Source: Bolinopsis microptera
Lineage: Eukaryota > Ctenophora > Tentaculata > Lobata > Bolinopsidae
Length of the DNA: 64,000 bases
NCBI RefSeq assembly: GCF_026151205.1
Contig: NC_087072.1
Location: 10,888,169 to 10,952,168 of the forward strand
Reading direction: 5' to 3'
The position numbers and the translations under genes are program-made. Position 1 is the first letter of the stretch, and the number at the start of each line of letters is the position of its first letter. The notes beneath the pieces were generated by a model. The model searched no databases. It saw only the letters and a list, made by a program, of their open reading frames with translations, and was not told where the DNA came from. Positions 38,851 through 51,612 of this stretch are shown here, one piece after another.

Positions 38851-40139
38851 CAGAGGCACATATTAGGTGCGATGGGTGCGGGATCGCACAATTTACCGTT
38901 TTCCGCACATTTCTGCATAATTTATTGTTTTCCGCACATTTCCGCACATTTTGTAATTTTCTGCATATTTCCGCATAATCTAGCATTTTCCGCGTAATTT
39001 CGCATAATTTTGAAATTTTTGCGTTAAGATTTTCGAGTGTAAAAACCAAAATATGTTAAAAGTCGGGCCCTTTTAGGACCGTGACTCAGGCCCTTTGGGG
39101 ACCCTGACCCAGGCCCTTTCGGGACCGTGACCCAGGCCCTTTTGGAACTCATACCTAGGCCACGTGACCCAGTTACCACGTGACCCAGGCTCTTTCGGGA
39201 CCCTGACCCAGGCCCTTTCGGGACCGTGACCCAGGCCCTTTCGGGACCGTTACCCAGGCCCTTTCGGGACCGTGACCCAGGCCCTTTTGGAACTCATTCC
39301 TAGGCCACGTGACCCAGTTACCACGTGACCCAGGCCCTTTCGGGACCGTGACCCAGGCCCTTTCGGGACCGTGACCCAGGCCCTTTCGGGACCGTGACCC
39401 AGGCCCTTTCGGGACCGTTACCCAGGCCCTTTCGGGACCGTGACCCAGGCCCTTTCGGGACCGTGACCCAGGCCGTTATGGAACCCTCGTCGTTACCGTA
39501 CTTCGATTATAGTGTATCAGTTATCATTCGTACCTTCACCACATCATCTGATTACTCTATATCACAACGTCATGGACCGTTTCCTAAAGAAACGAACAGC
39601 TACAGACATAAACAGTGACCCATCATCAAGCTCACCACACAAAAAACAGAAGATACCTGCATGGGATCTGATCGACTCTATCAAGAGGCGTCTTCAAATA
39701 ACTGTTTCCTGATCTCTACCAGATCAAGTCACTGTTCTCAGATAACTGAATCTCAATATAGGTTCAATCATGGTCTTAGTAAAGAACTACACCCTCAGTA
39801 ACACATAAACAGACCTATTTTTAAAACTGAGTGGAGTTGGGTTAAAAACATATAAGAGATACGATGATTTAACTTGTAGAAGCTTTCAATAAACATGTGT
39901 TAATCGTCGTCAGACCTATTTTTGATAAGAGCGGCGGTTACACGTTTAGAATTTCCAAAGTCCTTGAGAAAATGCAAAAGAAAACCGCACAATTCCCGCA
40001 CAAATTTCGAAAAAGTCGCCGCACATTTGCCGCATAATTGGTAAAAATTTACCGCACCTTACCGCACATTTTACCTTTATAGTCGGGTGCGGTACCGCAT
40101 AATTTCGATTTTTTTTACCGCACCTAATATGTGCCTCTG
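38851..40139. mobile_element. hAT element with internal minisatellite
   Basis: The element is 1289 bases with 21-base perfect inverted ends (CAGAGGCACATATTAGGTG...) and an 8-base target duplication GACCCCAT at 38843-38850 and 40140-40147. Paralogous sites near 19640 and 24240 are empty. Subterminal TCCGCACATT-like repeats are numerous at both ends, as in hAT elements. No transposase was found. Confidence 0.9.
39075..39480. repeat. 23-bp GC-rich minisatellite inside hAT element
   Basis: About 17 copies of a 23-base unit with core GTGACCCAGGCCCTTTCGGG are interspersed with CCACGTGACCCAGTTA variants. It stands out from the AT-rich surroundings. Confidence 0.9.
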
Positions 40140-40147
40140 GACCCCAT

Positions 40148-41687
40148 GCGCATGTGTCAACCTCAGCAGTCAGCATATGCTCTAAAGTTTTTGAGATCGA
40201 AAAGGAAGAACAGAAAATTAATATGTCATGAACCACAGTTATTGCGCCATCTAAATAACAAAACAAAGCTATTAGGAACCTGGCAACCGAATACATTGTC
40301 GGACATGGTAACTACAGTTGACGTATACAAAAATCATAGCATGGCAAGTTCATTGTGATCTGAATGATTTCGTGCCAGTAAATAAATTCTTATTGAATAA
40401 TTAATTTCTCTGTTCTTTAGAGAGTATCATGCTGAAGATGAGGTAACTAACACTTGTGAAGCAGGGGTTGTTATAGTGTAATGTTAGGTGACTGGTACTG
40501 TTAAAGGACTATGTAATATATAATATTATTATATATATAGATTTACACTAAATATCCGCTATTCTAATAGATAAGGAATCAAGCTCTTTCCAAAACTGGG
40601 CGGTTTTGGTTTTGGGCCAAAAACATCTTACGTACCATCTTTATCAAACCTCTTCGTTTTCTCAAATAATATTCACAACAACTACAGACTTGCTCAACAG
40701 TACGCTAAATATAAATAACAGATACCAGTAGATGTAAAAGAGTATTCCCCTGAGAAAAAGAATGTTACAGATGCTCTGAACCGGTGAAGAGATAATGTTA
40801 GTGTATAACAGTCACTGTAGAGTATAGATGTTACTATATCAGCTGAAAGACTGCAGTTTAGCATAAGGAACGATTTGTAATTTGTGAATTGTGAAAACAT
40901 TCAGGTTTACAATAGTGTTTCTTGAGCTAGTAAATGAAACTGACATTCATGACTTAAAACTCTTATATAAGTTAATCGAACTTTATATTTGATCAGCAAT
41001 TACCAGCATAAGTTGAAATACTAAAAGTAACAGCCCCATTTAAAAAACGTATTTGTCCACACAAAATTTAACGAATATCGCCTCGTATCTTAACAATGCA
41101 ACATCATATCAAATAGCATCTTCAGAAGTTACTCGGAGAACAACATCGTCGTTGTGCCAAGGAGAAGGGATTATTTCGGCAGGGTTGAGAACTGCAGTAT
41201 TGAGGCAGATTACATTATTGGCAGAGACATTTTCCAGCTTTCTACGTAAGTGTAGGAAACACAATCCAGCCATTATTGATGTTATGAAGAAAATCGCTAC
41301 CACCCCTGATGATATCCAAACTCCTAAATTATGTTGGGCTGCGTTGCCTGAAAATAACTATAGTTTTTATCACCATGCAATCGAAAATTATGAATGTACC
41401 ACAGCTAAAGCAAAAATATCCTGATAGAAACATTTTATAATGTCATAATATTTTGTAATTAGTTAGTGCTGCCTGTATTGTTTACAATAGTATGCGCTTG
41501 TCTACGATTTAGTTGTTGGTTAAATGAATTTCTGTACAGTGTACAGTTATATTATAAATAATGAGTATAAAGTGACATAACTGATATCATATAACGTCTA
41601 GATTATGTTCATTTAGGTCTATTAAAGTTATCACCTCATCTAGATTTCAATGTGCAATTTAAATAAAAGTAGCAATTTTGGAAATAC
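40148..41687. other. intergenic 3' of gene D; sushi exon absent
   Basis: 40148-40850 is the third copy of the duplicated segment, with the candidate terminal-exon block at 40700-40760. From 41435 the sequence follows the region 3' of the gene C sushi exon. At about 41565 it jumps to sequence found between sushi and TSR exons in gene A, so the sushi exon itself has been lost. A 123-codon plus-strand frame at 41053-41424 has no recognisable domain. Confidence 0.6.
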
Positions 41688-44600
41688 TTGGGCACTCTTG
41701 AGTGTTGCATGGCTGGGTCTCAGTGCTGTCTCCTGCACATTCAGCTCCATCGTGAAGAGGAGCAGGATTTGTGCAGGTTCTGGTTCTTGACTGGGATCCT
41801 CCTCCACATGTTTTAGAACACTCTGCCCAGTCTCCATAGTTACTCCATCCGCCATTAATCGGGCAGCTTTCAGTGTTGCATGGCTGAGTCTCAGTGCTGT
41901 CTCCTGCACATTCAGCTCCACCGTGAAGAGGAGCAGGATTTGTGCAGGTTCTGGTTCTTGACTGGGATCCTCCTCCACATGTAACAGAGCACTCTGCCCA
42001 GTCTCCATAGTTAGTCCATCCGCCATTAATCGGGCAGCTTTCAGTGTTGCATGGCTGAGTATCAGTGCTGTCTCCTGCACATTCAGCTCCACCGTGAAGA
42101 GGAGCAGGATTTGTGCAGGTTCTGGTTCTTGACTGAGATCCTCCTCCACATGTAACAGAGCACTCTAACCAGTCTCCATAGTTAGTCCATCCGCCATTAA
42201 TCGGGCAGCTTTCAGTGTTGCATGGCTGAGTATCAGTGCTGTCTCCTGCACATTCAGCTCCACCGTGAAGAGGAGCAGGATTTGTGCAGGTTCTGGTTCT
42301 TGACTGGGATCCTCCTCCACACGGAACAGAGCACACTGACCAGTCTCCATAGTTACTCCATCCGCCATTAATCGGGCAGCTTTCAGTGTTGCATGGCTGA
42401 GTCTCAGTGCTGTCTCCTGCACATTCAGCTCCACCGTGAAGAGGAGCAGGATTTGTGCAGGTTCTGGTTCTTGACTGGGATCCTCCTCCACACGGAACAG
42501 AGCACACTGACCAGTCTCCATAGTTACTCCATCCGCCATTAATCGGGCAGCTTTCAGTGTTGCATGGCTGAGTCTCAGTGTTTTCTCCTACACATTCAGT
42601 TCCACCGTGAGCAGAAGCAGGCTCTGTGCAGGTTCTGGTTCTTGACTGGGATCCTCCTCCACATGTAACAGAGCACTCTGACCACTCTCCATAGTCACTC
42701 CATCCGCCATCAACAGGGCAGCTTTGTAAGTTGCAATTCTGTTCGTCAGTGTTTTCTCCTACACATTCAGTTCCACCGTGAGCAGAAGCAGGCTCTGTGC
42801 AGGTTCTGGTTCTTGACTGGGATCCTCTTCCACACGTAACAGAGCACTCTGACCACTCTCCATAGTTAGTCCATCCGCCATTAACCGGGCAGCTTTCAGT
42901 GTTGCATGGCTGAGTCTCAGTGCTGTCTCCTGCACATTCAGCTCCATCGTGAAGAGGAGCTGGATTTGTGCAGGTTCTGGTTCTTGACTGGGATCCTCCT
43001 CCACATGTTTTAGAACACTCTGCCCAGTCTCCATAGTTACTCCATCCGCCATTAATCGGGCAGCTTTCAGTGTTGCATGGCTGAGTCTCAGTGCTGTCTC
43101 CTGCACATTCAGCTCCACCGTGAAGAGGAGCAGGATTTGTGCAGGTTCTGGTTCTTGACTGGGATCCTCCTCCACATGTAACAGAGCACTCTGCCCAGTC
43201 TCCATAGTTAGTCCATCCGCCATTAATCGGGCAGCTTTCAGTGTTGCATGGCTGAGTATCAGTGCTGTCTCCTGCACATTCAGCTCCACCGTGAAGAGGA
43301 GCAGGATTTGTGCAGGTTCTGGTTCTTGACTGAGATCCTCCTCCACATGTAACAGAGCACTCCAACCAGTCTCCATAGTTAGTCCATCCGCCATTAATCG
43401 GGCAGCTTTCAGTGTTGCATGGCTGAGTATCAGTGCTGTCTCCTGCACATTCAGCTCCACCGTGAAGAGGAGCAGGATTTGTGCAGGTTCTGGTTCTTGA
43501 CTGGGATCCTCCTCCACACGGAACAGAGCACACTGACCAGTCTCCATAGTTACTCCATCCGCCATTAATCGGGCAGCTTTCAGTGTTGCATGGCTGAGTC
43601 TCAGTGCTGTCTCCTGCACATTCAGCTCCACCGTGAAGAGGAGCAGGATTTGTGCAGGTTCTGGTTCTTGACTGGGATCCTCCTCCACACGGAACAGAGC
43701 ACTCTGACCACTCTCCATAGTCACTCCATCCGCCATCAACAGGGCAGCTTTGTAAGTTGCAATTCTGTTCGTCAGTGCTTTCTCCTACACATTCAGTTCC
43801 ACCGTGAGCAGAAGCAGGCTCTGTGCAGGTTCTGGTTCTTGACTGGGATCCTCTTCCACACGTAAAAGAGCACTATGACCACTCTCCATAGTTAGTCCAT
43901 CCGCCATTAACCGGGCAGCTTTCAGTGTTGCATGGCTGAGTCTCAGTGCTGTCTCCTGCACATTCAGCGCCATCGTGAAGAGGAGCTGGATTTGTGCAGG
44001 TTCTGGTTCTTGACTGGGATCCTCCTCCACATGTTTTAGAACACTCTGACCACTCTCCATAGTCACTCCATCCGCCATCAACAGGGCAGCTTTGTGAGTT
44101 GCAATTCTGTTCCTCAGTGTTTTCTCCTACACATTCAGTTCCACCGTGAAGAGGAGCAGGCTTTGTGCAGGTTCTGGTTCTTGACTGGGATCCTCTTCCA
44201 CACGTAACAGAGCACTCTGCCCAGTCTCCATAGTTAGTCCATCCGCCATTAACCGGGCAGCTTTCAGTGTTGCATGGCTGAGTCTCAGTGCTGTCTCCTG
44301 CACATTCAGCACCATCGTGAAGAGGAGCAGGATTTGTGCAGGTTCTGGTTCTTGATTGAGATCCTCCTCCACATGTTTTAGAACACTCTGACCACTCTCC
44401 ATAGTTACTACATCCGCCATTAACTGGGCAGCTTTCAGTGTTGCATGGCTGAGTCTCAGTGCTGTCTCCTGCACATTCAGCTCCATCGTGAAGAGGAGCA
44501 GGATTTGTGCAGGTTCTGGTTCGTGACTGGGATCCTCCTCCACATGTTTTAGAACACTCTGACCACTCTCCATAGTTAGTCCATCCGCCATTAACCGGTC

Positions 44601-47600
44601 AGCTTTCAGTGTTGCATGGCTGAGTCTCAGTGCTGTCTCCTGCACATTCAGCTCCACCGTGAAGAGGAGCTGGATTTGTGCAGATTCTGGTTCTTGACTG
44701 GGATCCTCTTCCACATTCCTTAGAGCACACTGACCAGGTTCCATATTCACTCCATCCGCCATTAACCGGGCAGCTTTCAGTGTTGCATGGCTGAGTCTCA
44801 GTGCTGTCTCCTGCACATTCAGTTCCACCGTGAAGAGGAGCAGGATTTGTGCAGGTTCTGGTTCGTGTTTGGATTCCTCCTCCACATGTTTTAGAACACT
44901 CTGACCACTCTCCATAGTTACTCCATCCGCCATTAACTGGGCAGCTTTCAGTGTTGCATGGCTGAGTCTCAGTGCTGTCTCCTGCACATTCAGCTCCATC
45001 GTGAAGAGGAGCAGGATTTGTGCAGGTTCTGGTTCGTGACTGGGATCCTCCTCCACATGTTTTAGAACACTCTGACCACTCTCCATAGTTAGTCCATCCG
45101 CCATTAACCGGGCAGCTTTCAGTGTTGCATGGCTGAGTCTCAGTGCTGTCTCCTGCACATTCAGCTCCACCGTGAAGAGGAGCTGGATTTGTGCAGATTC
45201 TGGTTCTTGACTGGGTTCCTGTTCCACATTCCTTAGAGCACACTGACCAGGTTCCAAATTCACTCCATCCGCCATTAACCGGGCAGCTTTCAGTGTTGCA
45301 TGGCTGAGTCTCAGTGCTGTCTCCTGCACATTCAGCTCCATCGTGAAGAGGAACTGGATTTGTGCAGGTTCTGGTTCTTGACTGGGATCCTCCTCCACAT
45401 GTTTTAGAACACTCTGCCCAGTCTCCATAGTTACTCCATCCGCCATTAATCGGGCAGCTTTCAGTGTTGCATGGCTGAGTCTCAGTGCTGTCTCCTGCAC
45501 ATTCAGCTCCACCGTGAAGAGGAGCAGGATTTGTGCAGGTTCTGGTTCTTGACTGGGATCCTCCTCCACACGTAACAGAGCACTCTGCCCAGTCTCCATA
45601 GTTAGTCCATCCGCCATTAATCGGGCAGCTTTCAGTGTTGCATGGCTGAGTATCAGTGCTGTCTCCTGCACATTCAGCTCCACCGTGAAGAGGAGCAGGA
45701 TTTGTGCAGGTTCTGGTTCTTGACTGAGATCCTCCTCCACATGTAACAGAGCACTCCAACCAGTCTCCATAGTTAGTCCATCCGCCATTAATCGGGCAGC
45801 TTTCAGTGTTGCATGGCTGAGTATCAGTGCTGTCTCCTGCACATTCAGCTCCACCGTGAAGAGGAGCAGGATTTGTGCAGGTTCTGGTTCTTGACTGGGA
45901 TCCTCCTCCACACGGAACAGAGCACACTGACCAGTCTCCATAGTTACTCCATCCGCCATTAATCGGGCAGCTTTCAGTGTTGCATGGCTGAGTCTCAGTG
46001 CTGTCTCCTGCACATTCAGCTCCACCGTGAAGAGGAGCAGGATTTGTGCAGGTTCTGGTTCTTGACTGGGATCCTCCTCCACACGGAACAGAGCACTCTG
46101 ACCACTCTCCATATTCACTCCATCCGCCATCAACAGGGCAGCTTTGTAAGTTGCAATTCTGTTCGTCAGTGCTTTCTCCTACACATTCAGTTCCACCGTG
46201 AGCAGAAGCAGGCTCTGTGCAGGTTCTGGTTCTTGACTGGGATCCTCTTCCACACGTAAAAGAGCACTATGACCACTCTCCATAGTTAGTCCATCCGCCA
46301 TTAACCGGGCAGCTTTCAGTGTTGCATGGCTGAGTCTCAGTGCTGTCTCCTGCACATTCAGCGCCATCGTGAAGAGGAGCTGGATTTGTGCAGGTTCTGG
46401 TTCTTGACTGGGATCCTCCTCCACATGTTTTAGAATACTCTGACCACTCTCCATAGTCACTCCATCCGCCATCAACAGGGCAGCTTTGTGAGTTGCAATT
46501 CTGTTCCTCAGTGTTTTCTCCTACACATTCAGTTCCACCGTGAAGAGGAGCAGGCTTTGTGCAGGTTCTGGTTCTTGACTGGGATCCTCTTCCACACGTA
46601 ACAGAGCACTCTGCCCAGTCTCCATAGTTAGTCCATCCGCCATTAACCGGGCAGCTTTCAGTGTTGCATGGCTGAGTCTCAGTGCTGTCTCCTGCACATT
46701 CAGCTCCACCGTGAAGAGGAGCTGGATTTGTGCAGATTCTGGTTCTTGATTGAGATCCTCCTCCACATGTTTTAGAACACTCTGACCACTCTCCATAGTT
46801 ACTCCATCCGCCATTAACTGGGCAGCTTTCAGTGTTGCATGGCTGAGTCTCAGTGCTGTCTCCTGCACATTCAGCTCCATCGTGAAGAGGAGCAGGATTT
46901 GTGCAGGTTCTGGTTCGTGACTGGGATCCTCCTCCACATGTTTTAGAACACTCTGACCACTCTCCATAGTTAGTCCATCCGCCATTAACCGGGCAGCTTT
47001 CAGTGTTGCATGGCTGAGTCTCAGTGCTGTCTCCTGCACATTCAGCTCCACCGTGAAGAGGAGCTGGATTTGTGCAGATTCTGGTTCTTGACTGGGTTCC
47101 TGTTCCACATTCCTTAGAGCACACTGACCAGGTTCCATATTCACTCCATCCGCCATTAACCGGGCAGCTTTCAGTGTTGCATGGCTGAGTCTCAGTGCTG
47201 TCTCCTGCACATGCAGCTCCATCGTGAAGAGGAGCAGGATTTGTGCAGGTTCTGGTTCGTGTTTGGATTCCTCCTCCACATGTTTTAGAACACTCTGACC
47301 ACTCTCCATAGTTACTCCATCCGCCATTAACTGGGCAGCTTTCAGTGTTGCATGGCTGAGTCTCAGTGCTGTCTCCTGCACATTCAGCTCCATCGTGAAG
47401 AGGAGCAGGATTTGTGCAGGTTCTGGTTCGTGACTGGGATCCTCCTCCACATGTTTTAGAACACTCTGACCACTCTCCATAGTTAGTCCATCCGCCATTA
47501 ACCGGGCAGCTTTCAGTGTTGCATGGCTGAGTCTCAGTGCTGTCTCCTGCACATTCAGCTCCACCGTGAAGAGGAGCTGGATTTGTGCAGATTCTGGTTC

Positions 47601-50600
47601 TTGACTGGGTTCCTGTTCCACATTCCTTAGAGCACACTGACCAGGTTCCATATTCACTCCATCCGCCATCAACCGGGCAGCTTTCAGTGTTGCATGGCTG
47701 AGTCTCAGTGATGTTTCCTGCACATGCAGCTCCATCGTGAAGAGGACCTGGATTTGTGCAGGTTCTGGTTCGTGTTTGGATTCCTCTTCCACATGTTTTA
47801 GAACACTCTGACCAGTCTCCATAGTTACTCCATCCGCCATTAATCGAGCAGCTTTCAGTGTTGCATGGCTGAGTCTCAGTGCTGTCTCCTGCACATTCAG
47901 CTCCATCGTGAAGAGGAGCAGGATTTGTGCAGGTTCTGGTTCTTGACTGAGATCCTCTTCCACATGTTTTAGAACACTCTGACCAGTCTCCATAATTAGT
48001 CCATCCGCCATTAACCGGGCAGCTTTCAGTATTGCATGGCTTAGTCTCAGTGCTGTCTCCTGCACATTCAGCTCCATCGTGAAGAGGAGCAGGATTTGTG
48101 CAGGTTCTGGTTCGTGTCTGGGATCCTCTTCCACATGTTTTAGAACACTCTGACCAGTCTCCATAGTTACTCCATCCGCCATTAATCGAGCAGCTTTCAG
48201 TGTTGCAAGACTTAGTCTCAGTGCTGTCTCCTGCACATTCAGCTCCATCGTGAAGAGGAGCAGGATTTGTGCAGGTTCTGGTTCGTGTTTGGATTCCTCT
48301 TCCACATGTTTTAGAACACTCTGACCAGTCTCCATAGTTACTCCATCCGCCATTAATCGAGCAGCTTTCAGTGTTGCATGGCTGAGTCTCAGTGCTGTCT
48401 CCTGCACATTCAGCTCCATCGTGAAGAGGACTAGGCTGTGTGCAGGTTCTGGTTCTTGACTGGGATCCTCTTCCACATGTTTTAGAACACTCTGACCAGT
48501 CTCCATAGTTAGTCCATCCGCCATTAACCGGGCAGCTTTCAGTGTTGCATGGCTGAGTCTCAGTGCTGTCTCCTGCACATTCAGCTCCATCGTGAAGAGG
48601 AGCAGGATTTGTGCAGGTTCTGGTTCTTGACTGAGATCCTCTTCCACATGTTTTAGAACACTCTGACCAGTCTCCATAGTTAGTCCATCCGCCATTAATC
48701 GGGCAGCTTTCAGTGTTGCAAGAGTTAGTATCAGTGCTGTCTCCTGCACATTCAGCTCCACCGTGAAGAGGAGCAGAATTTGTGCAGGTTCTGGTTCTTG
48801 ACTGAGATCCTCCTCCACATGTTTTAGAGCACTCTGACCACTCTTCATAGTTAGTCCATCCGCCATTAACCGGGCAGCTTTCAGTGTTGCATGGCTGAGT
48901 CTCAGTGCTGTCTCCTGCACATTCAGCTCCATCGTGAAGAGGAGCAGGATTTGTGCAGGTTCTGGTTCGTGACTGGGATCCTCCTCCACATGTTTTAGAA
49001 CACTCTGACCAGTCTCCATAGTTACTCCATCCGCCATTAATCGAGCAGATTTCAGTGTTGCAAGACTTAGTCTCAGTGCTGTCTCCTGCACATGCAGCTC
49101 CATCGTGAAGAGGAGCAGGATTTGTGCAGGTTCTGGTTCGTGTTTGGATTCCTCTTCCACATGTTTTAGAACACTCTGACCACTCTCCATAGTCACTCCA
49201 TCCGCCATTAATCGGGGAGCTTTCAGTGTTGCATGGCTGAGTCTCAGTGCTGTCTCCTACACATTCAGCTCCACCGTGAGCAGGAGCAGGCTTTGTGCAG
49301 GTTCTGGTTCTTAACTGGGATCCTCTTCCACACGCAACAGAGCACTCTGCCCAGTGTCCATAGTTAGTCCATCCGCCATTAATCGGGCAGCTTTCAGTGT
49401 TGCATGGCTGAGTCTCAGTGCTGTCTCCTGCACATTCAGCTCCACCGTGAAGAGAAGCAGGATTTGTGCAGGTTCTGGTTCTTGACTGGGATCCTCCTCC
49501 ACATGTTTTAGAACACTCTAACCAGTCTTCATAGTTATTAGTTAGTCCATCCGCCATTAATCGGGCAGTTTTCAGTGTTGCATGGCTGAGTCTCAGTGCT
49601 GTCTCCTGCACATTGAGCTCCATCGTGAAGAGGAGCAGGATTTGTGCAGGTTCTGGTTCGTGTCTGGGATCCTCTTCCACATGTTTTAGAACACTCTGAC
49701 CAGTCTCCATAGTTACTCCATCCGCCATTAATCGAGCAGCTTTCAGTGTTGCAAGACTTAGTCTCAGTGCTGTCTCCTGCACATTCAGCTCCATCGTGAA
49801 GAGGAGCAGGATTTGTGCAGGTTCTGGTTCGTGTTTGGATTCCTCTTCCACATGTTTTAGAACACTCTGACCAGTCTCCATAGTTACTCCATCCGCCATT
49901 AATCGAGCAGCTTTCAGTGTTGCATGGCTGAGTCTCAGTGCTGTCTCCTGCACATTCAGCTCCATCGTGAAGAGGACTAGGCTGTGTGCAGGTTCTGGTT
50001 CTTGACTGGGATCCTCTTCCACATGTTTTAGAACACTCTGACCAGTCTCCATAGTTAGTCCATCCGCCATTAACCGGGCAGCTTTCAGTGTTGCATGGCT
50101 GAGTCTCAGTGCTGTCTCCTGCACATTCAGCTCCATCGTGAAGAGGAGCAGGATTTGTGCAGGTTCTGGTTCTTGACTGAGATCCTCTTCCACATGTTTT
50201 AGAACACTCTGACCAGTCTCCATAATTAGTCCATCCGCCATTAATCGGGCAGCTTTCAGTGTTGCAAGACTTAGTATCAGTGCTGTCTCCTGCACATTCA
50301 GCTCCACCGTGAAGAGGAGCAGAATTTGTGCAGGTTCTGGTTCTTGACTGAGATCCTCCTCCACATGTTTTAGAGCACTCTGACCACTCTTCATAGTTAG
50401 TCCATCCGCCATTAACCGGGCAGCTTTCAGTGTTGCATGGCTGAGTCTCAGTGCTGTCTCCTGCACATTCAGCTCCATCGTGAAGAGGAGCAGGATTTGT
50501 GCAGGTTCTGGTTCGTGACTGGGATCCTCCTCCACATGTTTTAGAACACTCTGACCAGTCTCCATAGTTACTCCATCCGCCATTAATCGAGCAGATTTCA

Positions 50601-51612
50601 GTGTTGCAAGACTTAGTCTCAGTGCTGTCTCCTGCACATGCAGCTCCATCGTGAAGAGGAGCAGGATTTGTGCAGGTTCTGGTTCGTGTTTGGATTCCTC
50701 TTCCACATGTTTTAGAACACTCTGACCACTCTCCATAGTCACTCCATCCGCCATCAATCGGGCAGCTTTCAGTGTTGCATGGCTGAGTCTCAGTGCTGTC
50801 TCCTGCACATTCAGCTCCACCGTGAGCAGGAGCAGGATTTGTGCAGGTTCTGGTTCGTGTTTGGGTTCCTGTTCCACATTCCTGAGAACAGTCTGACCAC
50901 TCTTCATAGATGTTCCATCCGCCATTAACCGGGCAGTCTTGAGTGTTGCAAGACTTAGTCTCAGTGCTTTCTCCCGGACAATCTGCTCCACCGTGAGCAG
51001 GAGCAGGATTTGTGCAGGTTCTGGTTCGTGTTTGGGTTCCTGTTCCACATTCCTGAGAACAGTCTGACCACTCTTCATAGATGTTCCATCCGCCATTAAC
51101 CGGGCAGTCTTGAGTGTTGCAAGACTTAGTCTCAGTGCTGTCTCCCGGACAATCTGCTCCACCGTGAGTAGGAGCAGGATTTGTGCAGGTTCTGGTTCGT
51201 GTTTGGGTTCCTGTTCCACATTCCTGAGAACAGTCTGACCACTCTTCATAGATGTTCCATCCGCCATTAACCGGGCAGTCTTGAGTGTTGCAAGACTTAG
51301 TCTCAGTGCTTTCTCCCGGACAATCTGCTCCACCGTGAGCAGGAGCAGGATTTGTGCAGGTTCTGGTTCGTGTCTGGGATCCTCTTCCACATGTTTTAGA
51401 ACACTCTGACCAGTCTCCATAGTTACTCCATCCGCCATTAATCGAGCAGCTTTCAGTGTTGCAAGACTTAGTATCAGTGCTGTCTCCTGCACATTTAGCT
51501 TCACCGTGAAGAGGAGCAGGATTAGTGCAGGTTTTTCTCCTTGTCTTGTGGCCTCCTCCACATTTTGCTGAGCAACTCGACCACACACCCCAAGTAGTCC
51601 ACGTTCCGTTAA
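41688..51612 (-). repeat. 171-bp coding satellite, 58 units, with higher-order repeats
   Basis: The exon is 9925 bases, which is exactly 58 x 171 plus 7. Two higher-order duplications are visible. One has a 14-unit period (2394 bases, for example the TAG at 43873 and at 46267). The other has a 9-unit period (1539 bases, seen as 1546 between 48841 and 50387 because the 7-base insertion near 49533 lies between). The array therefore grew by unequal exchange of multi-unit blocks. Confidence 0.9.

Noticed and set aside
39394-39712. Frames across the 23-bp minisatellite
   Set aside because: Translations are low-complexity reads of the repeat inside a transposon.
43590-46259. Plus-strand frames opposite the TSR array (91 codons each)
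   Set aside because: They repeat because the array repeats. The minus-strand TSR frame explains the sequence by its Cys, Trp and Arg pattern.
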